A DNA stretch of 64,000 nucleotides from Halorubrum salinarum (GCF_013267195.1 NZ_CP053941.1:1302001-1366000), one strand, 5' to 3'; numbered from the stretch's first letter, positions 48,170 to 57,117 are shown. Translations and numbers: made by a program. Notes: generated from the sequence alone by a model not told the origin.

Positions 48170-49476
48170 CTGATGGCGACACCCCCGGTGCCGACAACAC
48201 CGACACCGACGGCGTCGGTGCCGGCGGCCCCGCCGGCGGCGGGAGGATCTTGGACGGCGTCACCGTCCTCGACCTCTCGACGTTCGTCACCGGCGGCTTC
48301 TGCTCGGCGATGCTGTCGAACCAGGGCGCGGAGGTCGTCAAGATCGAACAGCCCGGCTACGGCGACGCCGTCCGCCACTCCGGACCGCCGTTCATCAAGG
48401 GCGAGTCCCCGTACTACTGGACGCTGAGCTACGGGAAGAAGAGCCTCGAACTCGACTTGAAGAACGACGACGCCAAGGAGGCGCTGTACGAGCTGGTCGA
48501 GGAGGCGGACATCTTCATCCAGAACTTCCGCCCGGGCACCGCCGAGCGGCTCGACGTCGACTACGACACGCTCACCGAACACAACGAGGACCTGATCTAC
48601 CTCGCCATCTCCGCGTTCGGGCAGACCGGCCCGTGGCGCGAGCGCTCCGGCTACGACCTCCTCATCCAGGGGATGAGCGGGATCATGAGCGTCACCGGCG
48701 AGGCGGACCGTCAGCCGGTCAAAGTCGGCCTCCCGATGACCGACCTCATCACGGCGATGTGGGCCGCCTTCGGCGCGACGACCGCGCTCTACCGCCGCGA
48801 GCGGACCGGCGAGGGCGAGTACATCGACCTCGGAATGTTGGAGGCCACCCTCCCGTGGCTCACCAAGCAGGCCGGGATGGTGTTCGCGGGCGAGGAGACG
48901 AAGCGCATGGGGACGAAAGACCCCGTCCTCGCCCCGTACCAGACGTTCGAGACGAAGGACGGGTTCATCAACATCTGTATCCTCAACGAGAAGCTCTGGG
49001 GGGAGCTCTGCGAGGCGCTCGACCGGCCGGACCTCCCCGAGGACGACCGCTTCGAGCAGAACGCGGACCGCGTGGAACACCTCAACGAGCTCGAGGCCGA
49101 AATCGAGGCCACCCTCGCCGACAAGACGACCGACGAGTGGATCGAGGTCATCGCCGAGGACGCCGGCGTCCCCGCCGGCCCCGTCTACAGCGTCGAGGAG
49201 GCGCTCAACAGCCCGCAGATCGACGCCCGCGGCACTATCACCGAGATCGAACACCCCGAACTCGGCGAGGTGCCCGTGATCGAGCACCCGCTCAAGTTCC
49301 GCAACGCGGAGAGCGGCTTCGAGCTCCCGCCGCCGTTGCTCGGCGAGCACAACCGCGAGGTGTTCCGCGAACACGGCTACTCGGAGGCCGAGATCGACCG
49401 CCTCGCGGAGCTGGGCGTGTTCGGCGACGCCGCCGAGGACTCCGATGACGAGGACACCGACGGGAATGACGACTGA
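48166..49476 (+). CDS. CaiB/BaiF family (class III) CoA transferase
   Basis: 436 residues. The family moves CoA between carboxylic acids through an aspartyl-CoA intermediate. Visible marks: VLDLSTFVTGGFCSAMLSNQGAEVVKIEQP (read in parts) at the start, FIQNFRPGTAERL, the LPMTDLITAM segment whose Asp193 aligns by eye with the catalytic Asp169 of formyl-CoA transferase, and a C-terminal HPLKF. A 25-residue acidic extension precedes the fold. It is the first gene of a three-gene unit with the thiolase (11-base overlap) and zinc-ribbon gene, and sits behind operator 1 with a clear GAGGTG ribosome site. It probably activates the substrate acid of the island's pathway. Confidence 0.9.
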   Translation: MTDGDTPGADNTDTDGVGAGGPAGGGRILDGVTVLDLSTFVTGGFCSAMLSNQGAEVVKIEQPGYGDAVRHSGPPFIKGESPYYWTLSYGKKSLELDLKNDDAKEALYELVEEADIFIQNFRPGTAERLDVDYDTLTEHNEDLIYLAISAFGQTGPWRERSGYDLLIQGMSGIMSVTGEADRQPVKVGLPMTDLITAMWAAFGATTALYRRERTGEGEYIDLGMLEATLPWLTKQAGMVFAGEETKRMGTKDPVLAPYQTFETKDGFINICILNEKLWGELCEALDRPDLPEDDRFEQNADRVEHLNELEAEIEATLADKTTDEWIEVIAEDAGVPAGPVYSVEEALNSPQIDARGTITEIEHPELGEVPVIEHPLKFRNAESGFELPPPLLGEHNREVFREHGYSEAEIDRLAELGVFGDAAEDSDDEDTDGNDD

Positions 49477-50722
49477 GGTCCGCGTCCGCGGCGTCGGCAT
49501 GACGCCCTTCGAGAGCGAGGCCGAGCGCTCGCTCACCGACCTCGCCGCCACCGCCGCCGAGCGCGCCCTCACGGACGCGGGCGTCGACCCCGCGGCGGTC
49601 GACGCGCTCCACCTCGGCAACGCGCTCGCCGAGGCGCTCGACGAGGGCGCGGGGCTCGCGAACGCCCTCGCGGCCGCGCTCGGCCTCGACGGCGCGTCCG
49701 CGGACCGGATCGAGAACACGAGCGCGACCGGCGCGAGCGCGTTTCACCGCGGCGTCGAGACGCTCCGGAGCGGCGACGCCGACGTCGCGCTCGTCGTCGG
49801 CGCCGAGAAGATGTCCGCGGGCGACACGCGGACCGTCACCGAGGCGATCAGCCGGCTCGTCCACCGGCGCGAGTACGCGCAGGGGCTCACCCTCCCCTCG
49901 TTCGGCGGCCTCGCCGCCGGCGCCTACCTCGACCGCCACGACGCGCCCCGCGAGGCGCTCGCCGCGGTCGCGGCCAAGAACCACGAGAACGCGGTCGACA
50001 ACCCCGTCGCCCAGTTCCGGAAGTCGATCGACGTCGCCGACGCGCTCGACTCCCCGGTCGTCGCCGCGCCGCTCCGGCTGTACGACTGCTGTCCGATGTC
50101 CGACGGCGCCGCCGCCGTCGTCCTGACCCGGGCGGCCGACGACGACCCCACGGACGCTATGGACCCCACCGACGCCACCCCCACCACCGACGCCAGTGAC
50201 GCCACGGACACCGCCGACGCCACCGACGCTGCCGGCGGGAGCGACGCCGACCGCGTCGCCCCCCGCGTCGCCGGCATCGCGAGCGCGACGGGCACCCACG
50301 CGGTCGCCGAGCGCCCGGACCCCCTCTCGATCGAGTCGGTCCGGACCGCGGGCGAGCGCGTCTTCGACTGCGCCGGAATCCGGCCCGACGACGTCGACGT
50401 GGCCTGTATCCACGACGCGTTCACGGTCCTCGAACTGATCGAACTCGAGGAGCTGGGCTTCTACGAGACCGGGACCGCGTGGGAGGCGACACTCGACGGC
50501 GACACCGCGCTCGACGGCGAGCTCCCGGTCAACCCCGGCGGCGGGCTCAAGGCCCGCGGCCACCCGCTCGGCGCGACCGGGCTCTCGCAGATCGTCGAAC
50601 TCGTGTGGCAGCTGCGCGGCGACCTCCACGCGGGCCGCCGCGTCGACGGCGCGGAGACGGCGTTCGCGATCAACGTCGCCGGGTTCGGGAACAACAGCGT
50701 CTGTACGGTGTTGCGCGCGTGA
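49466..50722 (+). CDS. Thiolase-like protein of the DUF35-linked (SCP2/acetyl-CoA C-acyltransferase) type, Cys-to-Ser
   Basis: 418 residues, starting at MTTEVRVRGVG. Thiolase-fold segments are clear: VDALHLGNALAEAL, VALVVGAEKM, CIHDAFT (His316), and NPGGGLKARGHPLGATG (His366). Where thiolases have the nucleophilic Cys (family form VENACASG), this reads IENTSATGA, so Ser86 stands in its place. Residues about 229-260 are an Asp/Thr/Ala-repetitive insert (DATDTADATDA). It overlaps the CoA transferase by 11 bases and its last bases overlap the zinc-ribbon partner. Either it acts without thiolase chemistry or Ser suffices for a different reaction; I cannot tell which. Confidence 0.85.
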   Translation: MTTEVRVRGVGMTPFESEAERSLTDLAATAAERALTDAGVDPAAVDALHLGNALAEALDEGAGLANALAAALGLDGASADRIENTSATGASAFHRGVETLRSGDADVALVVGAEKMSAGDTRTVTEAISRLVHRREYAQGLTLPSFGGLAAGAYLDRHDAPREALAAVAAKNHENAVDNPVAQFRKSIDVADALDSPVVAAPLRLYDCCPMSDGAAAVVLTRAADDDPTDAMDPTDATPTTDASDATDTADATDAAGGSDADRVAPRVAGIASATGTHAVAERPDPLSIESVRTAGERVFDCAGIRPDDVDVACIHDAFTVLELIELEELGFYETGTAWEATLDGDTALDGELPVNPGGGLKARGHPLGATGLSQIVELVWQLRGDLHAGRRVDGAETAFAINVAGFGNNSVCTVLRA

Positions 50723-51150
50723 CCGACTCCGATTCCCCGGACACCGGCTCCGACCGCCCGGGAACCGGTGCCTCAGCGGATCCGGTCACCGACCACCCGG
50801 CCGACCGAGATATCCCTGCGGACCGCGCGTTCGCCTGTGACGACTGCGGCCACCGCTGGTACTACGACCGCCGCCGCTGCCCGGCGTGCGGCCACGGCGC
50901 CGAGTCGGCCGGAACGGTTCCGCTCGAAACGGGCGAGGTCGTCGCGATGACGACGGTCGAGACCACCCCGCCGGACGTCCGCGCGCCGAACCACCTCGCG
51001 CTGGCGCGGTTCGACGACGTCCGACTGGTCGCGCAGGCCGTCGACGGCGACCTGGCCCCCGGCGACGCCGTCCGCTTCGAGGGGTCTCACCGGCTCCGCG
51101 AGGGCCGCGACCGGACCGATCCGCGGCTCGTCGCGGTCGACGATCCCTGA
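50719..51150 (+). CDS. Zinc-ribbon/OB-fold protein (DUF35), thiolase partner
   Basis: 143 residues from a GTG that overlaps the thiolase stop (GTGA). After a disordered acidic lead come CDDCGHRWYYDRRRCPACG, a four-Cys zinc ribbon (C-x2-C-x10-C-x2-C), and an OB fold (about 75-140). DUF35 proteins bind thiolase or HMG-CoA synthase and channel CoA intermediates, as in the archaeal acetoacetyl-CoA complex. The operon order thiolase-DUF35 is the usual one. Confidence 0.85.
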   Translation: MTDSDSPDTGSDRPGTGASADPVTDHPADRDIPADRAFACDDCGHRWYYDRRRCPACGHGAESAGTVPLETGEVVAMTTVETTPPDVRAPNHLALARFDDVRLVAQAVDGDLAPGDAVRFEGSHRLREGRDRTDPRLVAVDDP

Positions 51151-51230
51151 CGACAGCAAAGAGGTTCCAATTCCGCTTCCGACGCTTCGCCCGCTCGGAC
51201 CGTTCGATCTCGTTACCCACTCGGCCCTTC

Positions 51231-51947
51231 TTACTCGGTCCGTTCGAGCGACTCGAAGATGAACTCGTCCATCGCCTTCCGGGCCTCCTCGGGCGCGTCC
51301 TCGTGGCCGAGCGAGATCCGCCGCCCGCGGGCGGCGTGGATGACGTCGGTCACCAGCTGGCCCATCCGCTCCGCGTCGACGTCGCGGAAGACGCCCGCCT
51401 CTATCCCCTCCTCGACGACCTCGACGATGCTGCCGCGGATGCGATCGTAGTGTTCGTTGAACACCTCGCGGTGCTCGCCGTCGTTTTGCGCGTACGTGTA
51501 CAGCTCGTGGTACACCTTCATCCGGTCCCAGTGGCTGAACTCCTCGAACTCGGGACCGAACAGGCACTGGTCGACGCGGGCGCGCAGCTCCGTCCGCGGG
51601 TCCGCATCCCCGTCGACGACCACGCTCCCCTCGTACTGGTCGATGATGTGTTCGAGGAACGAGGACATCAGGTCGTACTTCCCGTCGAAGTGGTAGTGGA
51701 TGACCTGCCGCGTGAGGTCCATCTCCTCGCCGATGTCGCGCATCCGGAGGTCCTTGTACCCGTGCTTGCTCAGCGCGCGGAACGTCGCCTCCATGATCAC
51801 CTCTTTCGTGTCCTTCGAGGAGACCGTCTCCTCGCCGGACTCGTCCGAGGGATCGTCCGCCGGAGGGTCCCGATCGGACCCGTCGGCGCCGGCGTCGCTC
51901 CGGGACTCGACGGAGTCGCCCGCCGGTCCGCCCTGTGATTCGCTCAT
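51231..51947 (-). CDS. TetR family transcriptional repressor
   Basis: 238 residues from the ATG (a GTG two codons upstream is possible). A disordered acidic lead of about 45 residues precedes a TetR DNA-binding domain: MEATFRALSKHGYKDLRMRDIGEEMDLTRQVIHYHFDGKYDLMSSFL (about 50-100, read in parts), with HYHFDGKYDL the typical recognition end. The C-terminal ligand domain has YHELYTYAQNDGEHREVF and ends at an acidic helix. It faces the amidohydrolase gene with operator 2 between, about 48 bases before its start, so self-control and control of the island are likely. Confidence 0.88.
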   Translation of the reverse strand: MSESQGGPAGDSVESRSDAGADGSDRDPPADDPSDESGEETVSSKDTKEVIMEATFRALSKHGYKDLRMRDIGEEMDLTRQVIHYHFDGKYDLMSSFLEHIIDQYEGSVVVDGDADPRTELRARVDQCLFGPEFEEFSHWDRMKVYHELYTYAQNDGEHREVFNEHYDRIRGSIVEVVEEGIEAGVFRDVDAERMGQLVTDVIHAARGRRISLGHEDAPEEARKAMDEFIFESLERTE

Positions 51948-51994
51948 ACTCACACTCTACGGGTGAGGTACATAATACGATTGCCTCTCGTTGG

Positions 51995-52010
51995 TTTACC
52001 GTCCGGTAAA
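51995..52010 (+). promoter_or_regulatory. Operator 2: TTTACC-GTCC-GGTAAA
   Basis: Perfect palindrome arms between the divergent tetR and amidohydrolase genes. Just downstream on the plus strand lies a GTTTTAAC box, on the minus strand GTATTATG; both promoters would feel a bound repressor. Confidence 0.8.
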
Positions 52011-52044
52011 GTTTTAACCTCTTGGTCAAACCCTATTATCGAAC

Positions 52045-53400
52045 ATGACACAGACGATCGTGCGAAACGGGACCGTGGTCTCGCTGGACCCGGACGTGGG
52101 GGAGTTCGACGAGGCCGACGTCCTGATCGAAGACGGGGAGATAGTCGAGGTCGGCACCGGGCTGTCGGCGTCGAACGCGGAGGAGATCGACGCCGCCGGG
52201 AAGATCGTCGTCCCCGGCTTCGTCGACTCGCACATCCACCTCGCGCAGACGCAGGTCCGCGGCATCGCCGGCGACTGGTCGCTGATGAACGAGTACTTCG
52301 ACCACATGCTCGGCAACATCACCGGGCTCTACCGGCCCGAGGACATGTACCTCGGCGGCCTCTTCGGCGCCTTCGAGAAGCTCCACACTGGCACGACGAC
52401 CGCCCTCGACTGGTCGTACCCGAACACGCTCGAACACGGCGAGCGCGCCGTCGACGCGCTCAAAGACACTGGCCTGCGCGCGGTGTACACCTACGGCCCG
52501 CCGGGCGACGACTCGGCGAAGTGGTGGTACGAGAGCGACGTGGGCCTCCCCGAGGAGAACATCCGCACCCTCCACGAGGAGAAGATCCGCGACGACGACC
52601 TGCTCAGCCTCGCGCTCGGGCTCCGCGGTCCCGACTTCTGTACCGACGAGACCGCCCGCGGCGACCTCGAACTCGCCCGCGACCTCGGCGTCCTCTCGAC
52701 GATCCACATGGGCGCGGCGCTGTGGCCGTCCTCGGAGTACGGCGGCGACTACCAGGGCTTCGGCTGTATCGAGGACATGCTCGGCCCCGACGTCAACGTC
52801 GCCCACGGGAACCACTTCTCGCAGGAGGACATCGACCACGCCGTCGAACAGGGCGTCTCCTTCTCGTCGACGCCGGAGGTCGAGATGCAGATGGGCCACG
52901 GCATCCCCGTCACCGGGAAGGTGCTCGAAGCCGGCGGCCGCCCGACGTGGGGCGTCGACGTCTGCTCGAACGTCAGCGGCGACATGGGGAGCCAGATGCG
53001 GATCGGGATGCAGCTCCAGCGCATGTTCGACAACCAGAAGGTCCTCGAAGGCGACGAGGAGGTCACCGAGGTCAGCATCTCCGCGCGCGACACCCTGGAG
53101 ATGGCCACGATCGAGGGCGCGAAGGCGCTCGGGCTGGACGACGAGATCGGGACCATCACGCCCGGCAAGCGCGCCGACCTCGTCCTGTTCGACGCCGACG
53201 ACTTCATCACCGCGCCGTCGCACTCGCCGATCGAGACCGTCGTGTTCCAGGCCGACCCCTCGCATATCGACACCGTCCTCGTCGACGGCGAGGTCGTCAA
53301 GCGCGACGGCGAGCTGACGAACCCGAAGGTCCACGAGGAGTTCGACCGCTTCGTCGCCTCCGGCGAGCGCCTCCTCGACGAGGCCGGCATCGACCTGTAA
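52045..53400 (+). CDS. Amidohydrolase (cytosine deaminase/chlorohydrolase superfamily)
   Basis: 451 residues. Metal-dependent TIM-barrel hydrolase: HIHLAQ (His63, His65), TIHMGA (third His), AHGNHFS (fourth His) and GVDVCSNV (Asp), the set of mononuclear deaminases and chlorohydrolases. The strand-rich start (NGTVVSLDPDV...) and end (GTITPGKRADLVLFD) are the outer beta sandwich. It acts on cyclic C-N bonds such as lactams, pyrimidines or triazines; which one is not readable. It starts 35 bases after operator 2 and ends 40 bases before the FAH gene; no operator separates the two, so they are probably one transcript. Confidence 0.88.
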   Translation: MTQTIVRNGTVVSLDPDVGEFDEADVLIEDGEIVEVGTGLSASNAEEIDAAGKIVVPGFVDSHIHLAQTQVRGIAGDWSLMNEYFDHMLGNITGLYRPEDMYLGGLFGAFEKLHTGTTTALDWSYPNTLEHGERAVDALKDTGLRAVYTYGPPGDDSAKWWYESDVGLPEENIRTLHEEKIRDDDLLSLALGLRGPDFCTDETARGDLELARDLGVLSTIHMGAALWPSSEYGGDYQGFGCIEDMLGPDVNVAHGNHFSQEDIDHAVEQGVSFSSTPEVEMQMGHGIPVTGKVLEAGGRPTWGVDVCSNVSGDMGSQMRIGMQLQRMFDNQKVLEGDEEVTEVSISARDTLEMATIEGAKALGLDDEIGTITPGKRADLVLFDADDFITAPSHSPIETVVFQADPSHIDTVLVDGEVVKRDGELTNPKVHEEFDRFVASGERLLDEAGIDL

Positions 53401-53440
53401 CGCCTCGACTCACCCCTCTTACAACTTCACTCACTTTCAC

Positions 53441-54325
53441 ATGCGAATCGGACAATACCGCACGACGGACGAACAGACACCGTGGGCCGGCGTCGCCACC
53501 GACGACGGCGTCGTCGACCTCGCCGAGGCCGGCGCCGCCGCCGGCGTCCACGTACCGAGCCGGACCAGCGACCTCCTCGCCGACTGGGAGTGGCGCCGGA
53601 AGGTCGACCTCGCGGTCGAACGCGCCGCGGAGACGGGCGTCGGCGTCCGCGACCCGGCCGACCTCGACCGCGCCGCCCCCGTCGACGACCCGCGGAAGGT
53701 CGTCTGCGTCGGGCTGAACTACCGCGACCACGCCGAGGAGGGCGACAACGAGATCCCGGACGAGCCGGTCCTCTTCTCGAAGTTCCCCACCTCGGTCGTC
53801 GGCCCCGACGACCCGGTCCGCTGGGACCCCGAGTACACCGAGAAGGTCGACTACGAGGCCGAGCTGGTCGCCGTGATCGGCGAGCGCGCCCGCCGCGTCG
53901 ACCCCGAGGACGCCTTCGACCACGTCGCCGGCTTCACCGTCGGCAACGACGTGTCCGCGCGCGACCTCCAGCACGGCGACGGCCAGTGGGTCCGCGGCAA
54001 GAGCCTCGACACGTTCGCGCCGACCGGTCCCGACCTCGTCACGACCGACGAGGTGGGCGACCCCCACGACCTCGACATCTTCGCCGAGATCAACGGCGAG
54101 CGCCTCCAGGAGTCCTCGACCGAGCACCTGATCTTCGGCGTCGACGAGCTGATCTCGTTCTGTAGTCAGGCGTTCACGCTCGAACCGGGAGACCTCGTCT
54201 TCACCGGCACGCCGCCCGGCGTCGGCGTCTACCGCGAGCCCCCGGTGCTGCTCGGCGACGGCGACAGCGTCACGATCGGCGTCGAGGGCGTCGGCGAACT
54301 GACGAGCGAGTTCGAGACGGAGTAG
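53441..54325 (+). CDS. Fumarylacetoacetate hydrolase (FAH) family protein
   Basis: 294 residues. FAH-fold marks: VCVGLNYRDHAEEG, FSKFPTSVVGPDDP, YEAELVAVIGERAR (metal Glu/Asp), VGNDVSARDLQ, RGKSLDTFAPTGPDL, and FTGTPPGVGVYREP. Members break C-C bonds of beta-diketo or acylpyruvate compounds or isomerise ring-cleavage products, with a divalent metal. Position after the amidohydrolase suggests a later step in the same route, for example hydrolysis of a ring-opened acid. Substrate unknown. Confidence 0.88.
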   Translation: MRIGQYRTTDEQTPWAGVATDDGVVDLAEAGAAAGVHVPSRTSDLLADWEWRRKVDLAVERAAETGVGVRDPADLDRAAPVDDPRKVVCVGLNYRDHAEEGDNEIPDEPVLFSKFPTSVVGPDDPVRWDPEYTEKVDYEAELVAVIGERARRVDPEDAFDHVAGFTVGNDVSARDLQHGDGQWVRGKSLDTFAPTGPDLVTTDEVGDPHDLDIFAEINGERLQESSTEHLIFGVDELISFCSQAFTLEPGDLVFTGTPPGVGVYREPPVLLGDGDSVTIGVEGVGELTSEFETE

Positions 54326-54459
54326 GTCCGTCGCGCCGTCGGAATCTGAGAGCGGTTCCTGCTGTCGAGGCTCCGTTGATGCCTTAGTTCCAGAATTATA
54401 TTCATTGGAAACGCTTGGGGTACGAGAAAATATTTATCGGTAAAATATATTTCTGAACC

Positions 54460-54918
54460 GTGTCAGATTCGTTTCCGACCGGCGCGGTCCCGATAGCAAT
54501 ACTCGCTGGGCTGCTGTGGATCGTCGACCCGGTGTGGCTGTTCTCTCTGCTCGAACCGGCTACCGGAGACGCGCCGCTCGGAATCGGAATGCTGTTCGCC
54601 GTACTCTTCGGACGTGGTGGCAGGAACGTTCTGGTATTGGTCCTCACCGTCAGTATCCTCTGGAGGGTCTTTCGCGACCCCAGATCGCTGCGTGAGTTCG
54701 ATCGGGCGATCCAGGTCGCCGCCGTCAGCGGCGCGGCTTTCGTGTTTTTAGCCTCGCCCGTCACCGACGTCCTCTACAATTTCTTTCCGCGGGAAGAGAC
54801 CCCTCTGATCTCCCGTTCCGTACTCGTCGCCGGATCGATCTGCGCGGCTGTCACGATCGGAAGCGTTCTGCTCGGCAAGTTATCCTCTGCCCGCCCCCGA
54901 ACCGGGTCGGACCAGTGA
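54460..54918 (+). CDS. Four-segment membrane protein, unknown function
   Basis: 152 residues from a GTG with a TTTATCGG box 26-30 bases upstream, which marks this start as leaderless. Four hydrophobic segments (about 7-24, 40-65, 80-98, 118-138). Codon use is less GC-biased than in the flanking genes and Lys/acidic content is low, so it may have come separately. No family recognised. It lies between two parts of the tetR island but has no copy of the operator palindrome. Confidence 0.6.
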   Translation: MSDSFPTGAVPIAILAGLLWIVDPVWLFSLLEPATGDAPLGIGMLFAVLFGRGGRNVLVLVLTVSILWRVFRDPRSLREFDRAIQVAAVSGAAFVFLASPVTDVLYNFFPREETPLISRSVLVAGSICAAVTIGSVLLGKLSSARPRTGSDQ

Positions 54919-54968
54919 GCGGTTCGTGCGTTACGTATCAGTAATCGCTACTGCCCACACTAAACGGC

Positions 54969-55976
54969 TTACTCCGCCAGCCCGAACACGTCCCGCGGGT
55001 TCTCGTACACGACGGTCCGGATGTCGTCGATGTCGATACCGTAGCGGTACAGCTCGAATATCGCGCGCTTCACCGCGTACGGGTCCGTGCGCAGCACGTT
55101 CGCGGTGTCGGTGTCGATCATGACCCGCTCGGGCCCGTACTCGTCGATGGCGTCCGCCACGTCGGCGGCGTCGACGCCGACGAGCCACGAGTGCCCGATG
55201 GTGTAGCTCAGGTAGCAGTCCGTCTCGGTCATGAGGTACTCCGTGTTGTTCGCGTCCGCGTGCGAGGCGACGACGCGCTCCTCTGCGAGGCCGGCGTCGC
55301 GCGCGGCCGCCACGTCCCGCTTCACCGCCTCCAGCGCTAGGTTCTCGCCGTCGAGGACCGGCTCCGTCCCGAGGCCGGCGTTCTTCTCGTAGCCGGGCGT
55401 CACGCCGAGGTCGTCGCGGTACTCCCGTTTCGCGTCGGGCGTCGTGTTCGGCGTGTGGAGCAGCACGGGCAGGTCGTGGTCGGCGGCCAGCGCCATCTGC
55501 GCCTCGACGACCGCCTGCTGTTCGTCGAGGTCCCAGCGCTCGACGTGCTGGCTCGGGGTCACGCCGGTCTCGCCGACGGCGACGACCTCGTCGAGCGCGC
55601 AGTAGTCGTCCATCGCGTCGAGCAGCTCGTCCGGGTTCTCGATCCGGACGCCGGTGTGGACGCCGAGGCTCAGCTTCGCCTCGAAGAAGTGGTTGCGCTC
55701 GATGGCGCGGCGGCGGTTGATCGCGTCGTCCCAGAGGAACCGGATGTCGCTCGCCTCCACGGGCTTGTAGGGCGTCCAGTGGTAGCCCGAGGACACCATC
55801 ACCATCGAGCGACAGCCGGCGAGCGCGTACCGCTCGCGGTCCTCCCACGAGAGCGTGTGCGCGTGATTGTGCGGGTCGATCCACGGGAGGTTCAGCAGTT
55901 CCGTCGGGAGGTCGGCCGCCGACTCGTCGAGGTGGTCGGCGTCGGTCGGGCGAACGGTGGCGTGTGGCGCGGTCAT
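54969..55976 (-). CDS. TatD-like metal-dependent hydrolase
   Basis: 335 residues. Motifs of the TatD/amidohydrolase-type barrel: WIDPHNHAH (paired His), VAVGETGVTPS (Glu), VLLHTPN (His), VASHADAN (His) and MIDTDTAN (Asp). TatD enzymes are nucleases or esterases, but more distant members hydrolyse small esters or lactones; the sequence here (long first loop, SSGYHWTPYKPV) is remote from true TatD. It is divergent from the propeller gene across operator 3. Confidence 0.78.
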   Translation of the reverse strand: MTAPHATVRPTDADHLDESAADLPTELLNLPWIDPHNHAHTLSWEDRERYALAGCRSMVMVSSGYHWTPYKPVEASDIRFLWDDAINRRRAIERNHFFEAKLSLGVHTGVRIENPDELLDAMDDYCALDEVVAVGETGVTPSQHVERWDLDEQQAVVEAQMALAADHDLPVLLHTPNTTPDAKREYRDDLGVTPGYEKNAGLGTEPVLDGENLALEAVKRDVAAARDAGLAEERVVASHADANNTEYLMTETDCYLSYTIGHSWLVGVDAADVADAIDEYGPERVMIDTDTANVLRTDPYAVKRAIFELYRYGIDIDDIRTVVYENPRDVFGLAE

Positions 55977-56006
55977 GCCCCCATCGTCGTCCCCCGGCCA
56001 CTTAGC

Positions 56007-56026
56007 GTTTTACAGGTTGGTAAAAC
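56007..56026 (+). promoter_or_regulatory. Operator 3: TTTTACA-GGTT-GGTAAAA
   Basis: GTTTTACAGGTTGGTAAAAC; one arm differs by one base (TTTACA) from the consensus, same spacing as operators 1 and 2. It lies 30 bases before the plus-strand propeller gene and 31 bases before the minus-strand TatD gene, overlapping both promoters. Confidence 0.7.
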
Positions 56027-56055
56027 TTTATTGTCCCTCCGACGGACACACGGAT

Positions 56056-57117
56056 ATGACACTGTTGATCGGGACAGACTCCGGCCTGTACCGGACCGAC
56101 GAGGTCCCCTTCGAGCGCGGCGACCCCGACCCAGTCCTCGACTGCGGGGTCGTCACGGCGGTGAAGTCGTGGGACCACACCGAGGGCGTGTTCGTCGCCT
56201 CCTCGACGGGCGCGTACCGCTCGCTGGACGGCGGGGAGACGTGGACCGACCTCGAAGTGCCGCTCGGCGACCGGTTCTGGCACGCCGGGACCAGCGAGGT
56301 GTGGTCGATCCTCGCGACCGCGGACGGCGCGCTGTACGCCGGCACCAACGACCCGTACGTCTTCCGCTCGGTCGACGGCGGGGAGACGTGGACCGAACAG
56401 AAGGGGTTCCGCGAGCTGCCCTCCCGCGGGCACTGGGAGTCGCCGATCGACCCGCACTACGCCCGCCTCCGCGCGCTGGAGGCGATCCCCGGCCGCCCCG
56501 AGCACCTGATCGCGGGCGTCGAGGCCGGTGGGATCCACGTCAGCCGCGACGGCGGCCGGACGTGGACGGACCACCGGGACGCCATCGTCGACGACGTCCA
56601 CCAGGTCCTCCCGATCTCCGAGGACGTGTGGCTGGCCGCGACCGGCTACCTCGACCACGACTTAGAGAACCTCGGGCTCGGCCACGCCGTGGGGGAGGGC
56701 GGCCTGTGGCGGACGACCGACGCCGGCGAGTCGTGGGACCGCCTCGACGTCGGCAGCGACTTCTCGTACATCCGCCGCGTGTTCGTCCACGACGGCCGGG
56801 TGATCTTCTGCGGCGGCGAGGAGGCGCCGCCCGCGTGGGTGAACGACGACCACGAGGTCGCGCTGTTCGAGTCGACCAACTTCGGCCGCGACTTCGAGCG
56901 CGTCTCCTTCCCCGGCGAGCCCCACGAGATAATCGAGACGTGGGCGGTCCACGACGGCGACGTGGTCTGCGGCTCCGGGCTCTTCGACGTGCCCGACGAG
57001 CGCGATGACGTGGAGGGCCGGATCATGCGGCGCCTCGACGGCGAGGGCGACGAGGGACCGACCTACGAGACGGTCGGTCGCGTCGACGCGAACGTCAGCC
57101 GCATCGAGGTGGTCTGA
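56056..57117 (+). CDS. BNR/Asp-box beta-propeller protein
   Basis: 353 residues starting MTLLIGTDSGLYRTDEVPF. Repeated Asp-box units (SLDGGETWTDL, SVDGGETWTEQ, SRDGGRTWTDH, TTDAGESWDRL) show a six- or seven-bladed propeller like sialidases, sortilin-type and photosystem-assembly proteins. No signal peptide, so cytoplasmic. Sialidase active residues are not evident, so a lactonase-like or scaffold role is more likely than a sialidase. It is directly followed by DoxX (ATG right after the stop) and shares operator 3 with the TatD-like gene. Confidence 0.8.
   Translation: MTLLIGTDSGLYRTDEVPFERGDPDPVLDCGVVTAVKSWDHTEGVFVASSTGAYRSLDGGETWTDLEVPLGDRFWHAGTSEVWSILATADGALYAGTNDPYVFRSVDGGETWTEQKGFRELPSRGHWESPIDPHYARLRALEAIPGRPEHLIAGVEAGGIHVSRDGGRTWTDHRDAIVDDVHQVLPISEDVWLAATGYLDHDLENLGLGHAVGEGGLWRTTDAGESWDRLDVGSDFSYIRRVFVHDGRVIFCGGEEAPPAWVNDDHEVALFESTNFGRDFERVSFPGEPHEIIETWAVHDGDVVCGSGLFDVPDERDDVEGRIMRRLDGEGDEGPTYETVGRVDANVSRIEVV

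Noticed and set aside
50149-50245. Asp/Thr/Ala-repetitive stretch in the thiolase gene considered as a frameshift or assembly error
   Set aside because: Frame is open on both sides and family motifs continue in register; it reads as a low-complexity insert.
54430-54447. TTTA-TCGG-TAAA palindrome before the membrane protein at 54460
   Set aside because: Looks like the operator but has different spacing and lacks the CC/GG arms; it is better explained as the gene's TATA-type box.
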